Shown: one piece after another, positions 1 to 8,240 of the stretch
Layout of the letters: every line of letters starts with the position of its first letter
Numbering within the stretch: position 1 is the first letter of the stretch
Assembly: GCA_035268685.1 (NCBI GenBank)
Contig: DATFKK010000142.1
Location: forward strand, 1 to 39,148
From: Candidatus Krumholzibacteriia bacterium
Lineage (GTDB): Bacteria; Krumholzibacteriota; Krumholzibacteriia; JAJRXK01
Length of the DNA: 39,148 nt
Reading direction: 5' to 3'
The notes under the pieces: generated by a model
The model's database searches: none
What the model saw: only the letters and a program-made list of their open reading frames with translations
What the model was told of the DNA's origin: nothing
Translations under genes and position numbers: made by a program

Positions 1-1085
1 TGCAGGGACGCCTCGCCGACTTCACCCTGGAGGAGATCCTCCAGCTGATCGCACTCCAGCAGAAGACCGGTGTGCTCACGGTCGACGCCTCGTATCCCAT
101 GGTGCTGGCCTTCGAGTCGGGCATGCTGGTGGGATATCGCGACGTCCGGCGTCTCGGACTCGACCCGCTCGAGAACTTCCTCAAGGCCTACGGCTACTTC
201 GGGAGCGAGACCTGGGAACACATCGACTTCGTCCAGCGACACAGCAAGCTGGATCTCACCGAGATCCTGGTGAACGAGGGCGTGGTCGACGCCGACGAAC
301 TGGGCACACTGCAGATGGAGTCGGCACAGGAGGACATCTTCCGCGGGATGCAGCTCCGCGACGGTCGCTATCAGTTCACGCCGGGCCGCGACGGGATGGC
401 CGGCCTCGAGGGCCGTGTGCGGATCAAGGTGGACGGACTGCTCATGGAGGCCGTCCGTCGGATCGACGAGATCGGGGCTCTTCGCGATCGTTTCTTCTCG
501 AACGACATCAAGATCCGTCTGGCCGATCCCACCGCCGACACCTCGGCTCGATCGGCGACGGAACGACGTCTGCTCGCGCTGCTCGGGCGGACCGAGACCC
601 TGGGACGCGTCGTGGCCCAGGCCCGCATGTCCGAGTTCGACACCCTGAGTACGCTCGACGGCCTGCGCGAAGACGGACTCGTCGTCCTGCAGTCGACGCC
701 GAAGGTGCAGACCCGCGACGTCGAGGCCTCCACGCGGGACACGCGTCACGACCGCATGCTGCGCGACGCGTCGGTGGTCTCGATCGTCACGGTCTTGCTG
801 GCGGTCCTGCTGGGGCTCTGGCAACCCTGGTCGGCGTACCGCGCGACCGGACCCGCGGGAGAGGGCCTGCAGTACGAACGAGCCCGACAGCGCGCGAGGA
901 TCGAAGCGGCCGTCCAGCTCTTCGAGCAACGGCACGGTCGCCTGCCCACCTCGATCGACGCCCTCGCACCCGAGGGTTGGCTCGACCCCGACACGGCGGA
1001 GTCCCTCGGCGACGACTTCGAGATCCGGATCGACCGGGCCACGGGCCGGTGGTCGGTGCGACCCCTTTCCGGCCCACGCGGCTAG
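1..1085 (+). CDS. DUF4388 (PATAN) domain protein with C-terminal membrane anchor, 5' partial
   Basis: The reading frame is open at the left edge of the window, so the start is missing, probably by only a few codons. The first visible residues (QGRLADFTLEEILQLIALQ, then KTGVLTV) match the start of a DUF4388/PATAN domain, a fold found in bacterial regulatory and gliding or polarity proteins. A mixed helical region follows. One membrane segment (IVTVLLAVLLGLW) lies about 100 residues from the end. The tail after it (ARIEAAVQLFEQRHGRLPTS, then a Leu/Asp-rich stretch) resembles the soluble C-terminal part of GspG-like pseudopilins. The role is unknown; a signalling or scaffold protein at the inner membrane is an inference. 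Its TAG stop overlaps the stop of the convergent downstream gene within CTAG at 1082-1085. Confidence 0.8.
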   Translation, partial: QGRLADFTLEEILQLIALQQKTGVLTVDASYPMVLAFESGMLVGYRDVRRLGLDPLENFLKAYGYFGSETWEHIDFVQRHSKLDLTEILVNEGVVDADELGTLQMESAQEDIFRGMQLRDGRYQFTPGRDGMAGLEGRVRIKVDGLLMEAVRRIDEIGALRDRFFSNDIKIRLADPTADTSARSATERRLLALLGRTETLGRVVAQARMSEFDTLSTLDGLREDGLVVLQSTPKVQTRDVEASTRDTRHDRMLRDASVVSIVTVLLAVLLGLWQPWSAYRATGPAGEGLQYERARQRARIEAAVQLFEQRHGRLPTSIDALAPEGWLDPDTAESLGDDFEIRIDRATGRWSVRPLSGPRG

Positions 1086-1777
1086 ACCGCGCGGGCCGCT
1101 CGCAGGCAGCGATCGGCGATCGCGCGTGCGATCCGGTTCGCCGACTGCCATGGCCGGGGCACGACGGCCGGCCACCGCAGCGGATCGGGCCGGAGGTGAC
1201 GACCACTCTCACGCACGACGCCGGCCTCGAACCCCAGGTCACGGGCCAGTCGCGCGATCTCCGGCCGCACCCCACTGCCCCGGTGACACAACAACCAGGT
1301 CTGGGCACCGAGCCGCCGTTCGATCTCCTGCCGACTCGCCGCGAGTTCGCCGAAGATCCTCTCGTCGGGCAGGCGATCGAACTCCGCGACGTGGTGACCC
1401 GACGAGGCGATCGCCACGCCCTGCGAATGCAGGATCCGGAGTTCGCCCCACGTGACGGTCGGCGTGTCGTCCGATCGCCCTGCCGGAGTGCGCGTGCGCA
1501 CCAGCGCCGAGGTCACGGCAACGGCGAAGACCAGGTGCGCATCGAGGAGCGCAGGGAAGACCGAACGCAGTGCCGTCGCGGTCGGTGCATCGAACACGAA
1601 GACACAGCCGGTGGGCGGCGTGGGCCTACGCAGGACCTCGGGCGGCAGCACGGCGACGCCGGCTTCGCGCAGGGCGTCGACGGTGGCGAGCACACGCGTG
1701 GCGGGGAACCAGTCGGCACCGAACCGCGGACGGCGCACGAGGCGTGGCCACAGGATGACCTGGACGGGATCGGGCAC
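1082..1777 (-). CDS. NodB-fold (polysaccharide deacetylase-like) protein, probably non-catalytic
   Basis: 231 residues. The order of segments follows the NodB homology domain: a strand followed by FDAP where active enzymes have TFDDG, then TWGELRILHSQGVAIASSGHH where they have an HSxxH motif, the typical helix ERIFGELAASRQEIERRLG, and LLCHRGSG in place of the RxPYG motif. The second Asp and both metal-binding His residues appear to be replaced, so hydrolysis of N-acetyl groups is doubtful. It may bind glycans or be an inactive paralogue. There is no signal peptide. The start is GTG with GGAAGG 7 nt upstream (1785-1790). The stop overlaps that of the DUF4388 gene. The fold call is by motif order only. 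Confidence 0.65.
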   Translation of the reverse strand: MPDPVQVILWPRLVRRPRFGADWFPATRVLATVDALREAGVAVLPPEVLRRPTPPTGCVFVFDAPTATALRSVFPALLDAHLVFAVAVTSALVRTRTPAGRSDDTPTVTWGELRILHSQGVAIASSGHHVAEFDRLPDERIFGELAASRQEIERRLGAQTWLLCHRGSGVRPEIARLARDLGFEAGVVRESGRHLRPDPLRWPAVVPRPWQSANRIARAIADRCLRAARAV

Positions 1778-1987
1778 GCGAAGACCTTCCGAACACCGGG
1801 GCCGATCGACGGATGAGCGTCGGCGGTGGATGCGATGACGATCGAACGGGAACGGAACGACCCTCGCGGGACGGGGTCGACCTCGACGAGGGTCCTCGAA
1901 ACTACCACGTCCGATCCTCGACCCTCAAGCGGCCAGGCCTGTGGTAGAGTGCGGCTCGGCCCTGTCCCGCACCCGGAGGCTCCCCCG

Positions 1988-3166
1988 ATGCGCGCACCGG
2001 CCCGGCGCCTGCGAGCACTGCCGCCCTACGTCTTCCTCGAGCTGCAACGGCTGCGCGACGAGGCCCGCGACGCCGGTCACGAGGTCATCGACCTCACCAT
2101 CGGCAATCCCGACGCACCGGTGCCCGAAGCCGTCAACCGCGCGCTGACCGGCGCGCTCTCGGCCGCGGGCGTGCACGGTTACCCTCCTTTCCGCGGCTCC
2201 GAACGGCTGCGTCGCTCGGTCGCAGCGTGGTACCGCCGCCGCTTCGGCGTCGAGATCGATCCCGGTCGCGAAGTCCTTCCGGTGCTCGGCAGCAAGGAGG
2301 GCCTGTACCACCTGATGCAGGCCTACCTCGACCCCGGGTCGTCGGTCCTCGTCCCCACGCCGTGCTATCCCGCCTACCTTGGCGCGGCACGGCTCTGCGA
2401 TGCCGAGCCCGTCGAGATCCCCCTGCGCGCCGAGAACGACTTCGTCCTCGACCTGCGCGACGTCCCCGCCGACGCGGCGCGCGCGGCGTCGATGTTGATC
2501 GTGAACTCGCCGCACAATCCGACCGGCGCCGTCACCGGACGGGACGTGTGGCGCGACGTCGTCGCCTTCGCCCGTGATCACGACCTGCTCCTGGTCAGCG
2601 ACATCCCCTACAGCGAGCTGGTGCTCGACGACACGGCGCCGCCGCCGAGCGTGCTCGAGTTCCCGGGGGCACGCGAGATCGCCGTCGAGCTGCAGTCGCT
2701 GAGCAAGAGCCATTCGATGGCGGGGTGGCGCGTCGGCTTCGCGGTGGGGAACGCCGAAGCGATCGGCAGCCTCGCCAAACTGAAGAGCAACGCGGACTTC
2801 GGAATGTTCCTGGCGATCCAGCACGCCGCCGCAGCCGCTCTCGACGCCAGCGAGGACACGGTGGTCATCACGCGACAGGTCTACCGCGAACGCCGCGACG
2901 CCGTGTGCGACGGACTCGACGCGATCGGCTGGCCCGTGCGTCGGCCCCGAGCGGGAATGTACGTGTGGACCCGACTCCCCGACCGGGCCGGGGACGACGA
3001 CCAGGCTTTCGTCCGCGAACTCTTCGATCGCACCCGTGTCCTGCTGTCCCCGGGCAGCGGCTTCGGCGCCGCCGGGCGCGGCTGGGTCCGGATGTCCCTC
3101 GTCGGCGACGTGCCCCAGCTGCGCAGGGCCGTCCACCGGATCGGCGACTCGGGCTTGATCGGTTGA
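1988..3166 (+). CDS. Class I/II PLP-dependent aminotransferase, DapL/AlaC-like
   Basis: 392 residues, fold-type I aminotransferase. Visible landmarks are DLTIGNPD near the N-terminus, YPPFRGSERLRRSVAAWY (substrate and PLP region), NSPHNPTGAV (the conserved Asn), SDIPYSELV (Asp and Tyr that contact PLP), and SLSKSHSMAGWRVGFAVGN, where the Lys of SKS should form the Schiff base. MAGWRVGFAVGN and the overall spacing resemble LL-diaminopimelate aminotransferase (DapL), which makes LL-DAP from tetrahydrodipicolinate in one step for lysine and peptidoglycan; alanine aminotransferase AlaC is close in sequence, so substrate is uncertain. The frame is open 54 codons further upstream, but ATG 1988 has GGAGG at 1975-1979 with 8-nt spacing and begins at the family's usual N-terminus. 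Confidence 0.85.
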   Translation: MRAPARRLRALPPYVFLELQRLRDEARDAGHEVIDLTIGNPDAPVPEAVNRALTGALSAAGVHGYPPFRGSERLRRSVAAWYRRRFGVEIDPGREVLPVLGSKEGLYHLMQAYLDPGSSVLVPTPCYPAYLGAARLCDAEPVEIPLRAENDFVLDLRDVPADAARAASMLIVNSPHNPTGAVTGRDVWRDVVAFARDHDLLLVSDIPYSELVLDDTAPPPSVLEFPGAREIAVELQSLSKSHSMAGWRVGFAVGNAEAIGSLAKLKSNADFGMFLAIQHAAAAALDASEDTVVITRQVYRERRDAVCDGLDAIGWPVRRPRAGMYVWTRLPDRAGDDDQAFVRELFDRTRVLLSPGSGFGAAGRGWVRMSLVGDVPQLRRAVHRIGDSGLIG

Positions 3167-3176
3167 ATCCGCGGCC

Positions 3177-4451
3177 TCAGTGGCCGGGCCATTCCATCGA
3201 CGTGAGCGGGCCGTAGCCGACCACCGTCTGCTGGGCGGGGTCGAGGAGTTCCTGCGCGAGGCCGATGATCTCGTCGGACGTGACCGCATCGATGCGCTCG
3301 ACGATCTCCGCGATCGGCACGAAGCGTCCGTACAGCTGTTCGCTACGGGCCAGCCGGAGGGCCTGGCTCAACACGCTCTCCATCCCCAGCACCACCGAGC
3401 TCACGAGCTGCGCTTTGTTCGATTCGAGCTCGTCCGCGTCGAGCTCACCGCGGCGCATGCGCTCGTACTCCTCGGCCACGATCGCGAGCGCACGGGCACA
3501 CTTGTCGGGACTCGCCGAGAACGACGTCGCCAGCATGCCGGTGTCGCGGAAGAAGTCGCAGTAGTTGAAGATCCCGTAGGCCAGGCCCTCTTCCTCGCGA
3601 ACGCGCTGGAAGAGTCGACTGCTCATGCCGCCGCCGAGCAGGTTGCTCAGCAGCGACAGTGCGTACCGGCCCGGATGATCGGTGGGCAGACCGGGAATCC
3701 CGATCTCGACGTACTGCTGGCTCAGGCCCTCGCGCCGGTGGCACCAGGTACCCGGCGTGGGCGAGGCCTCGGTGTCGACGTCACGCTCGACCTCTCCTTC
3801 GCCGAAACCGAAGGAGCGTTCCAGGAGCCGTTCGATGTCCTCGGTCAACGCACCGGCTGCACCCACGACCACGTTGCGGCCGCGATGGACGTGCTCCGCG
3901 AACTCGGTGAGTTCGTCGCGCGAGATCCCGCGCACCGATTCCTCGGTGCCCAGGATGGGGCGGCGCAAGGCGTGCTGAGGCCAGAGGTGCTCGCAGAAGC
4001 GCTCGTGGGCCACGTCGTCGGGGGTGTCGTCGGCCGAGAGGATCTCCTCGATCACCACCTGTTTCTCGAGCTCGAGCTGGTCGGGCGGGTGGATCGAGTG
4101 CTCGAGCATGTCGGCCAGGATCCCGAGCGCGTCCTCGAGCTGATCGGGCAGCACCTTGAGCGTGTAGGCCGTGTGTTCCTTCGTGGTGTAGGCGTCGAGC
4201 TGACCGCCGAGGGCCTCCATATCGCGCGCGAGTTCGAAGGCCGTCCGGTGTCGCGTGCCCTTGAACACCATGTGCTCGAGGAGGTGGCTGATCCCACCCT
4301 GGTCCTCGCGCTCGTCGCGGGTGCCGGTCCCGATCACCACGGACACACCGACCCCGTAGGTCTCGGGCAGGCTCCGGGTGAGCAACACGCTGCCGTTGTC
4401 GAGCAGGCGGCGGCGGGGAGCGGACTCGGGTCGCAGGACGGGACGTTGCAC
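3177..4451 (-). CDS. M16 family zinc metallopeptidase (insulinase/processing-peptidase type)
   Basis: About 424 residues, the usual size of single-unit bacterial M16 peptidases. The inverted zinc motif HxxEH is present as HLLEHMVFKGT, and the downstream metal-binding Glu lies in QVVIEEILS. The C-terminal half carries FQRVREEEGLAYGIFN, with the Arg and Tyr that bind the substrate carboxylate in this family. It should act as a protease in the cytoplasm or periplasm; no clear signal peptide is seen. Two GTG starts are possible (4457 and 4451). I choose 4451 because GAGGTGATC, a long match to the anti-Shine-Dalgarno sequence, sits directly upstream with the GAGG core 5 nt away. It lies downstream of pnp, a common bacterial order, but a strong terminator separates the two. 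Its stop is 10 bp from that of the convergent aminotransferase gene. Confidence 0.88.
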   Translation of the reverse strand: MQRPVLRPESAPRRRLLDNGSVLLTRSLPETYGVGVSVVIGTGTRDEREDQGGISHLLEHMVFKGTRHRTAFELARDMEALGGQLDAYTTKEHTAYTLKVLPDQLEDALGILADMLEHSIHPPDQLELEKQVVIEEILSADDTPDDVAHERFCEHLWPQHALRRPILGTEESVRGISRDELTEFAEHVHRGRNVVVGAAGALTEDIERLLERSFGFGEGEVERDVDTEASPTPGTWCHRREGLSQQYVEIGIPGLPTDHPGRYALSLLSNLLGGGMSSRLFQRVREEEGLAYGIFNYCDFFRDTGMLATSFSASPDKCARALAIVAEEYERMRRGELDADELESNKAQLVSSVVLGMESVLSQALRLARSEQLYGRFVPIAEIVERIDAVTSDEIIGLAQELLDPAQQTVVGYGPLTSMEWPGH

Positions 4452-4481
4452 GATCACCTCGCGAGGGAGGGCCGGGGGAAC

Positions 4482-4513
4482 GAAAGAGGGCGGGCCGGAC
4501 GCGGCCCACCCTC
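4482..4513 (-). terminator. Intrinsic terminator after pnp
   Basis: On the minus strand, a 12-bp stem (4502-4513 paired with 4486-4497, one G:U pair) closes a CGTC tetraloop and is followed by TTTCGTT. It lies 23 bp after the pnp stop and just before the M16 gene. Confidence 0.8.
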
Positions 4514-4535
4514 TTCACACGGAACGCGGCGGGAG

Positions 4536-6650
4536 TCAGCTCCCGGCGCGCTGCGGCTTGTCGAGGAGGGCCTTGCGGCTCAGGCGGATACGGCCCTTGG
4601 CCGAGTCCACCTCGAGCACGGTCACGTCGACCGTCTCGCCCTCCTTCAACACGTCGGTCACCTTGGCGATCCGCTCGTGGGCGACCTCGCTGATGTGGAG
4701 CAGGCCCTCCTTGTTCGGGAGGATCTCCACGAAGGCACCGAAGTCGGTGATCCGCTTGATCTTCCCGTGGTAGGTCTTGCCCACCTCGGGTTCGGCCATC
4801 ATGCCGGCGATCAGGTCCACACAGGCCTGACCGGCTGCCTGGTCCGGGCTCGAGACGAACACGATGCCGTCGTCGTTGACCTCGACGTTCGCGCCGGTCT
4901 CTTCCTGGATCCGCTTGATGTTCTTGCCGCCCGGACCGATCAGCTCGCCGATCTTGGTCGTCGGGATCTGGATGGTGCTGATCTTCGGTGCGAACTGGCT
5001 CAGCTGCTCACGGTGCTTCGGCATGGCCTTGGCCATCTCCGCGAGGATGTGCAGCCGCGCCTTGCGCGCGTTGTCCAGCGCCTCCTCCATGATCTCGCGG
5101 CTCAGGCCCTTGATCTTGGTGTCGAGCTGGAAGGCGGTGATGCCGTTCTCGGTGCCCGTGACCTTGAAGTCCATGTCGCCGAGGTGGTCCTCGACGCCCA
5201 GGATGTCGGTCAGGATCGCGACCTTGTCGCCTTCCTTGATCAGGCCCATGGCCACACCGGCCACCGGAGCGTGCATGGGCACGCCGGCGTCCATCATGGC
5301 CAGCGAACCGCCGCAGACCGACGCCATGGAGCTCGAGCCGTTGCTCTCCATGATGTCGCTGACGATGCGGATCGTGTAGGGGAAGTCCTCGTTCGCGGGC
5401 ACCATGGGCTCGAGCGCGCGCTCGGCCAGCATGCCGTGACCGATCTCGCGTCGGCCGGCGCCGCGGAAGAAGCCGACCTCGCCCACGCTGAACGGTGGGA
5501 AGTTGTAGTGGAGCATGAAGCTCTTCCAGCTCTCGCCCTCGAGAGCGTCGATCTTCTGCTCGTCCTGCTGGGTGCCGAGCGTGACCGCGACCAGGGCCTG
5601 GGTCTCGCCGCGCGTGAACAGCGCCGAACCGTGGGCCCGCGGCAGCAGACCGCTCTCGATCTCGATCGGACGCACGTCGGTGGTGTTCCGGCCGTCGGCC
5701 CGCACGCCCTCGTCGAGGATGCGGTTGCGCATGAGCGACTTCTCGAGCTGGCCGAAGGCGGCCGAGACGGTCTTGGCCACGTCGGGACCCGAGTCCTCGG
5801 TGACGATCGCCTCGTTCACCTCGTCGCGGATCGCGTCGATCGCCGCCTGCCGCTCGTGCTTGGCCCCGATCTTCACGGCCTCGGCCAACTTGTCGGCCGC
5901 GATGCCCTGGACCTTCTCGACGATCTCCTCGTCGAGCGAGGGCGCCTCGATCTTCAGCTTCTCGGGCGCGCCCACCATCTCGACGAGCTGCTTCTGCAGG
6001 GCGTTCTGCTTGCGGATGACCTCGTGGCCGAACTCGATCGCGTCGAGCATCTCGCTCTCGCTGACCTCTTCGCAGCCGCCCTCGATCATCATGATCATGT
6101 CGTCGGAACCGGCGATGATCAGATCGAGCAGGCTCTCCTCGAGCTGCTCGAAGTTCGGGTTCGCGACGAACTCACCGTCGATCAGACCGACCCGCACGCC
6201 GCTGATGATCTCCTCGACGGGGATCCCGCTCAGTGCGAGCGCGGCCGAGGCCCCGGTGATGCTCATGACGTCCGCAGAGTGCACGCCGTCGGCACTCACG
6301 GTGTGACTCGCGAGCTGGACCTCGTGACGCATTCCCTTGGGGAACAGCGGACGGAACGGACGGTCGATCAGGCGCGCGCAGAGCGTCTCGCGGTCGGACG
6401 GACGTGCTTCACGCTTGAAGAAACCACCGGGAATCTTGCCGGCGGCGTAGGTACGCTCGCGATACTCGACGAAGAGCGGGAGGAAGTCCTTGTCGACCGG
6501 GCGCGAACCCATGCACGCGGTGACGAGGGCCATGGTGTCTCCGTGACGGATCATCACCGAACCGTCGGCTTGCTTCGCGATGCGGCCGGTCTCGATGACC
6601 AGCTCCGCACCGTTGATCTCCATCGAAACGCGCTGGGGATTGTTCAGCAA
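4536..6650 (-). CDS. pnp: Polyribonucleotide nucleotidyltransferase (PNPase)
   Basis: 704 residues, full length. PNPase degrades RNA 3' to 5' with phosphate, releasing nucleoside diphosphates, and often works in the RNA degradosome. Domains in order: first RNase PH domain (about 10-140), helical linker, second RNase PH domain (about 310-530, with [14 protein letters not shown] and [14 protein letters not shown]), a KH domain ([17 protein letters not shown]) and a C-terminal S1 domain ([17 protein letters not shown]). I use the TTG start at 6650, which has AGGAGA 8 nt upstream; the alternative ATG nine codons in (6623) has no ribosome binding site. It follows rpsO, the common rpsO-pnp order, with a 174-bp gap that contains a hairpin. 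Confidence 0.97.
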   Translation of the reverse strand: MLNNPQRVSMEINGAELVIETGRIAKQADGSVMIRHGDTMALVTACMGSRPVDKDFLPLFVEYRERTYAAGKIPGGFFKREARPSDRETLCARLIDRPFRPLFPKGMRHEVQLASHTVSADGVHSADVMSITGASAALALSGIPVEEIISGVRVGLIDGEFVANPNFEQLEESLLDLIIAGSDDMIMMIEGGCEEVSESEMLDAIEFGHEVIRKQNALQKQLVEMVGAPEKLKIEAPSLDEEIVEKVQGIAADKLAEAVKIGAKHERQAAIDAIRDEVNEAIVTEDSGPDVAKTVSAAFGQLEKSLMRNRILDEGVRADGRNTTDVRPIEIESGLLPRAHGSALFTRGETQALVAVTLGTQQDEQKIDALEGESWKSFMLHYNFPPFSVGEVGFFRGAGRREIGHGMLAERALEPMVPANEDFPYTIRIVSDIMESNGSSSMASVCGGSLAMMDAGVPMHAPVAGVAMGLIKEGDKVAILTDILGVEDHLGDMDFKVTGTENGITAFQLDTKIKGLSREIMEEALDNARKARLHILAEMAKAMPKHREQLSQFAPKISTIQIPTTKIGELIGPGGKNIKRIQEETGANVEVNDDGIVFVSSPDQAAGQACVDLIAGMMAEPEVGKTYHGKIKRITDFGAFVEILPNKEGLLHISEVAHERIAKVTDVLKEGETVDVTVLEVDSAKGRIRLSRKALLDKPQRAGS

Positions 6651-6677
6651 CGTTGGTGTCTCCTGGCTAGATGACGC

Positions 6678-6720
6678 CGAGACGTCTCGTTCGCCGCGGT
6701 GATGCGCACACGCGCACCGC
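6678..6720 (-). promoter_or_regulatory. Stem-loop and palindrome in the rpsO-pnp intergenic region
   Basis: GCGGTG at 6696-6701 pairs with CACCGC at 6715-6720, with a further inner GCG/CGC pairing. A 12-bp perfect palindrome, CGAGACGTCTCG, lies at 6678-6689. In Escherichia coli a hairpin at the same place is cut by RNase III and used for PNPase autocontrol; the same use here is inference from position only. Confidence 0.4.
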
Positions 6721-6824
6721 CGCCTCGACGTGACCGGTCGGGGCAGGGATCGTGAAGTCGAAGGGGTGGAGGAACGCGCAGCGTGCTCCGGACCGGTGGC
6801 CGCGTGGCCGGCCGGCGGATGCGA

Positions 6825-7094
6825 TCAGCCGCGGATCCCCAGTTCCTTGATCAGGGCTCGGTAGCCTTCGATGTCCTTGGACTTCAAGTAGTTCAGAAGG
6901 CGCTTGCGCTGACCCACCATCTTGAGCAGGCCCCGGCGCGAGTGATGGTCCTTCTTGTGGACCTTGAAGTGTTCGGTGAGGTGGGCAATGCGCTCGCTGA
7001 GCAGAGCGATCTGCACCTCGGGTGAACCCGAGTCCTGGTCGTGCTTCTTGTACTTCGCGATGACCTCAGCCTTGATGGCCTTGTCGAACGCCAT
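6825..7094 (-). CDS. rpsO: 30S ribosomal protein S15
   Basis: 89 residues, the standard length. It binds the central domain of 16S rRNA early in 30S assembly and helps form a subunit bridge. The family core is clear: [20 protein letters not shown], then [20 protein letters not shown] with the rRNA-binding His/Asp/Ser cluster, and the ending [21 protein letters not shown]. The start is ATG with an AAGGA element about 9 nt upstream. It has its own promoter (7214-7242) and a leader of about 110 nt with a stable hairpin near the ribosome binding site, compatible with the S15 autoregulation known in many bacteria. Confidence 0.97.
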   Translation of the reverse strand: MAFDKAIKAEVIAKYKKHDQDSGSPEVQIALLSERIAHLTEHFKVHKKDHHSRRGLLKMVGQRKRLLNYLKSKDIEGYRALIKELGIRG

Positions 7095-7110
7095 GATTCA
7101 TCGTCCTTCC

Positions 7111-7125
7111 GGACCCGAAGGGCCC
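7111..7125 (-). promoter_or_regulatory. Hairpin next to the rpsO ribosome binding site
   Basis: GGGCCC (minus strand, 7125-7120) pairs with GGGTCC (7116-7111) around a TTC loop, giving six pairs including one G:U. It ends about two bases before the GGAAGGA ribosome-binding region. S15 is known to repress its own mRNA through leader structures; whether this hairpin is the binding site is untested. Confidence 0.35.
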
Positions 7126-7213
7126 ATGCGATGAGGGCAGACTTCCGGAGCGGGAGCCCCGGCACCACCGGCGTGAACGGATTTCTCGTTTTTTGGTGTT
7201 TCTGGACCGCTGC

Positions 7214-7242
7214 AGTCTAGGAACGGACCGCCATCGTGTCAA
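7214..7242 (-). promoter_or_regulatory. Sigma-70-type promoter for rpsO-pnp
   Basis: On the minus strand, a perfect -35 box TTGACA (7242-7237), a 17-bp spacer and a -10 box TAGACT (7219-7214, four of six matches). The -35 box overlaps the ribF stop codon. Transcription should begin near 7207, leaving a leader of about 110 nt before rpsO. Confidence 0.75.
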
Positions 7243-8240
7243 CCGGCCGCCGCTTCCGGGGGGTCGAGGCGGTCGATCCGTTCGGGCCGGCCCCACCCCC
7301 CGACCGCCGCGAGGCGGGCGGGCAGGGATTCCACGTCGCGGTGGATCGCGGTGCGCAGGGCCTCGAGACCCGGGAAACGGACCTCGGGGCGGATCCGGAC
7401 CGAGAGGGCCAGTTCCAGGCGCCGGTCGTACAAGTCGACCGCGCGGCCGGGGACGTGGACCTCGACCCGGGGCGGTTCGCCGTCGGCCACGGTGGGTCCC
7501 CGCCCGACGTTCGCGATCGCCGGGGTCCAGGCCGCGCCGTCCCAGCGCGTCCACCCCCCGTACACGCCCAGAGCCGGCCGCAGCCGATCCGGGGCCAGAT
7601 CCAGGTTCGCGGTCGCGAAACCCAGCTGTCGACCGAGCCCCCGGCCGCGCACGACCCGACCGACGAAGAGATAGGGGTGGCCCATGAGGTCGACCGCGTG
7701 CCCGAAGTCTCCCTCGAGCAGTGCCCGGCGGATCCGCGTGCTGCTCACGGGAGCCCCGTCGATGCTCAGGCTGCCGACCTCTTCGACTCCGAAGCCCGAT
7801 CGCGGAGCGATGGCGCGCACGGTGTGGGCGTTGCCACCCCGCCCCCGTCCGAAATGGACGTCGTGACCGAGCACGAAGTGCGACATCTGCAGACGCTCCT
7901 GCAGGACGTCACGCACGAAGTCCTCGAAGGGCAGTCCCGAGAGACGGGCGTCGAAGTCGAGCACCACGAGCGCATCGATTCCCGAGGCCTCGAGCAGCCG
8001 GGCCCGCTCGTCCAGGGTCGTCAGGAGTTCGGGGGCGGGCCCGCGATCGAGAAACGCGCGGGGATGCGGGTCGAAGGTGACCGCACAGCTACCGGAGATC
8101 CCGTTGCGTCGCGACGCCGCCGACAGCGCCTGCAGAACCGCCGCGTGTCCACGGTGCACACCGTCGAAGGTGCCCAGCGTGACCGCCCACCGCCCCTGGA
8201 GACGCGGCAGGTCGGCGACGGTCGTGCGCTCGTACCTCAC
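7239..8240 (-). CDS. ribF: Bifunctional riboflavin kinase / FAD synthetase
   Basis: 333 residues. It phosphorylates riboflavin to FMN and adenylylates FMN to FAD. The N-terminal nucleotidyltransferase domain shows LGTFDGVHRGHAAVLQ and TFDPHPRAFL, and ends with SSTRIRRALLEGD. The C-terminal kinase domain begins GRVVRGRGLGRQLGFATANL (most relatives have PTAN, here ATAN) and contains LGVYGGW. The same frame stays open far upstream, but the homology begins at the GTG at 8240. That GTG overlaps the truB stop in GTGA and has GGAGG 7 nt upstream (8248-8252), so it is the likely start. Last gene of the rimP-nusA-infB cluster before the separate rpsO promoter. Confidence 0.93.
   Translation of the reverse strand: MRYERTTVADLPRLQGRWAVTLGTFDGVHRGHAAVLQALSAASRRNGISGSCAVTFDPHPRAFLDRGPAPELLTTLDERARLLEASGIDALVVLDFDARLSGLPFEDFVRDVLQERLQMSHFVLGHDVHFGRGRGGNAHTVRAIAPRSGFGVEEVGSLSIDGAPVSSTRIRRALLEGDFGHAVDLMGHPYLFVGRVVRGRGLGRQLGFATANLDLAPDRLRPALGVYGGWTRWDGAAWTPAIANVGRGPTVADGEPPRVEVHVPGRAVDLYDRRLELALSVRIRPEVRFPGLEALRTAIHRDVESLPARLAAVGGWGRPERIDRLDPPEAAAG

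Noticed and set aside
3180-6674. Long plus-strand open frame (over 1,100 codons) opposite the M16 and pnp genes
   Set aside because: It is antisense to two well-conserved genes and its translation is His/Leu/Asp/Val-rich with no family motif; high G+C content keeps such frames open.
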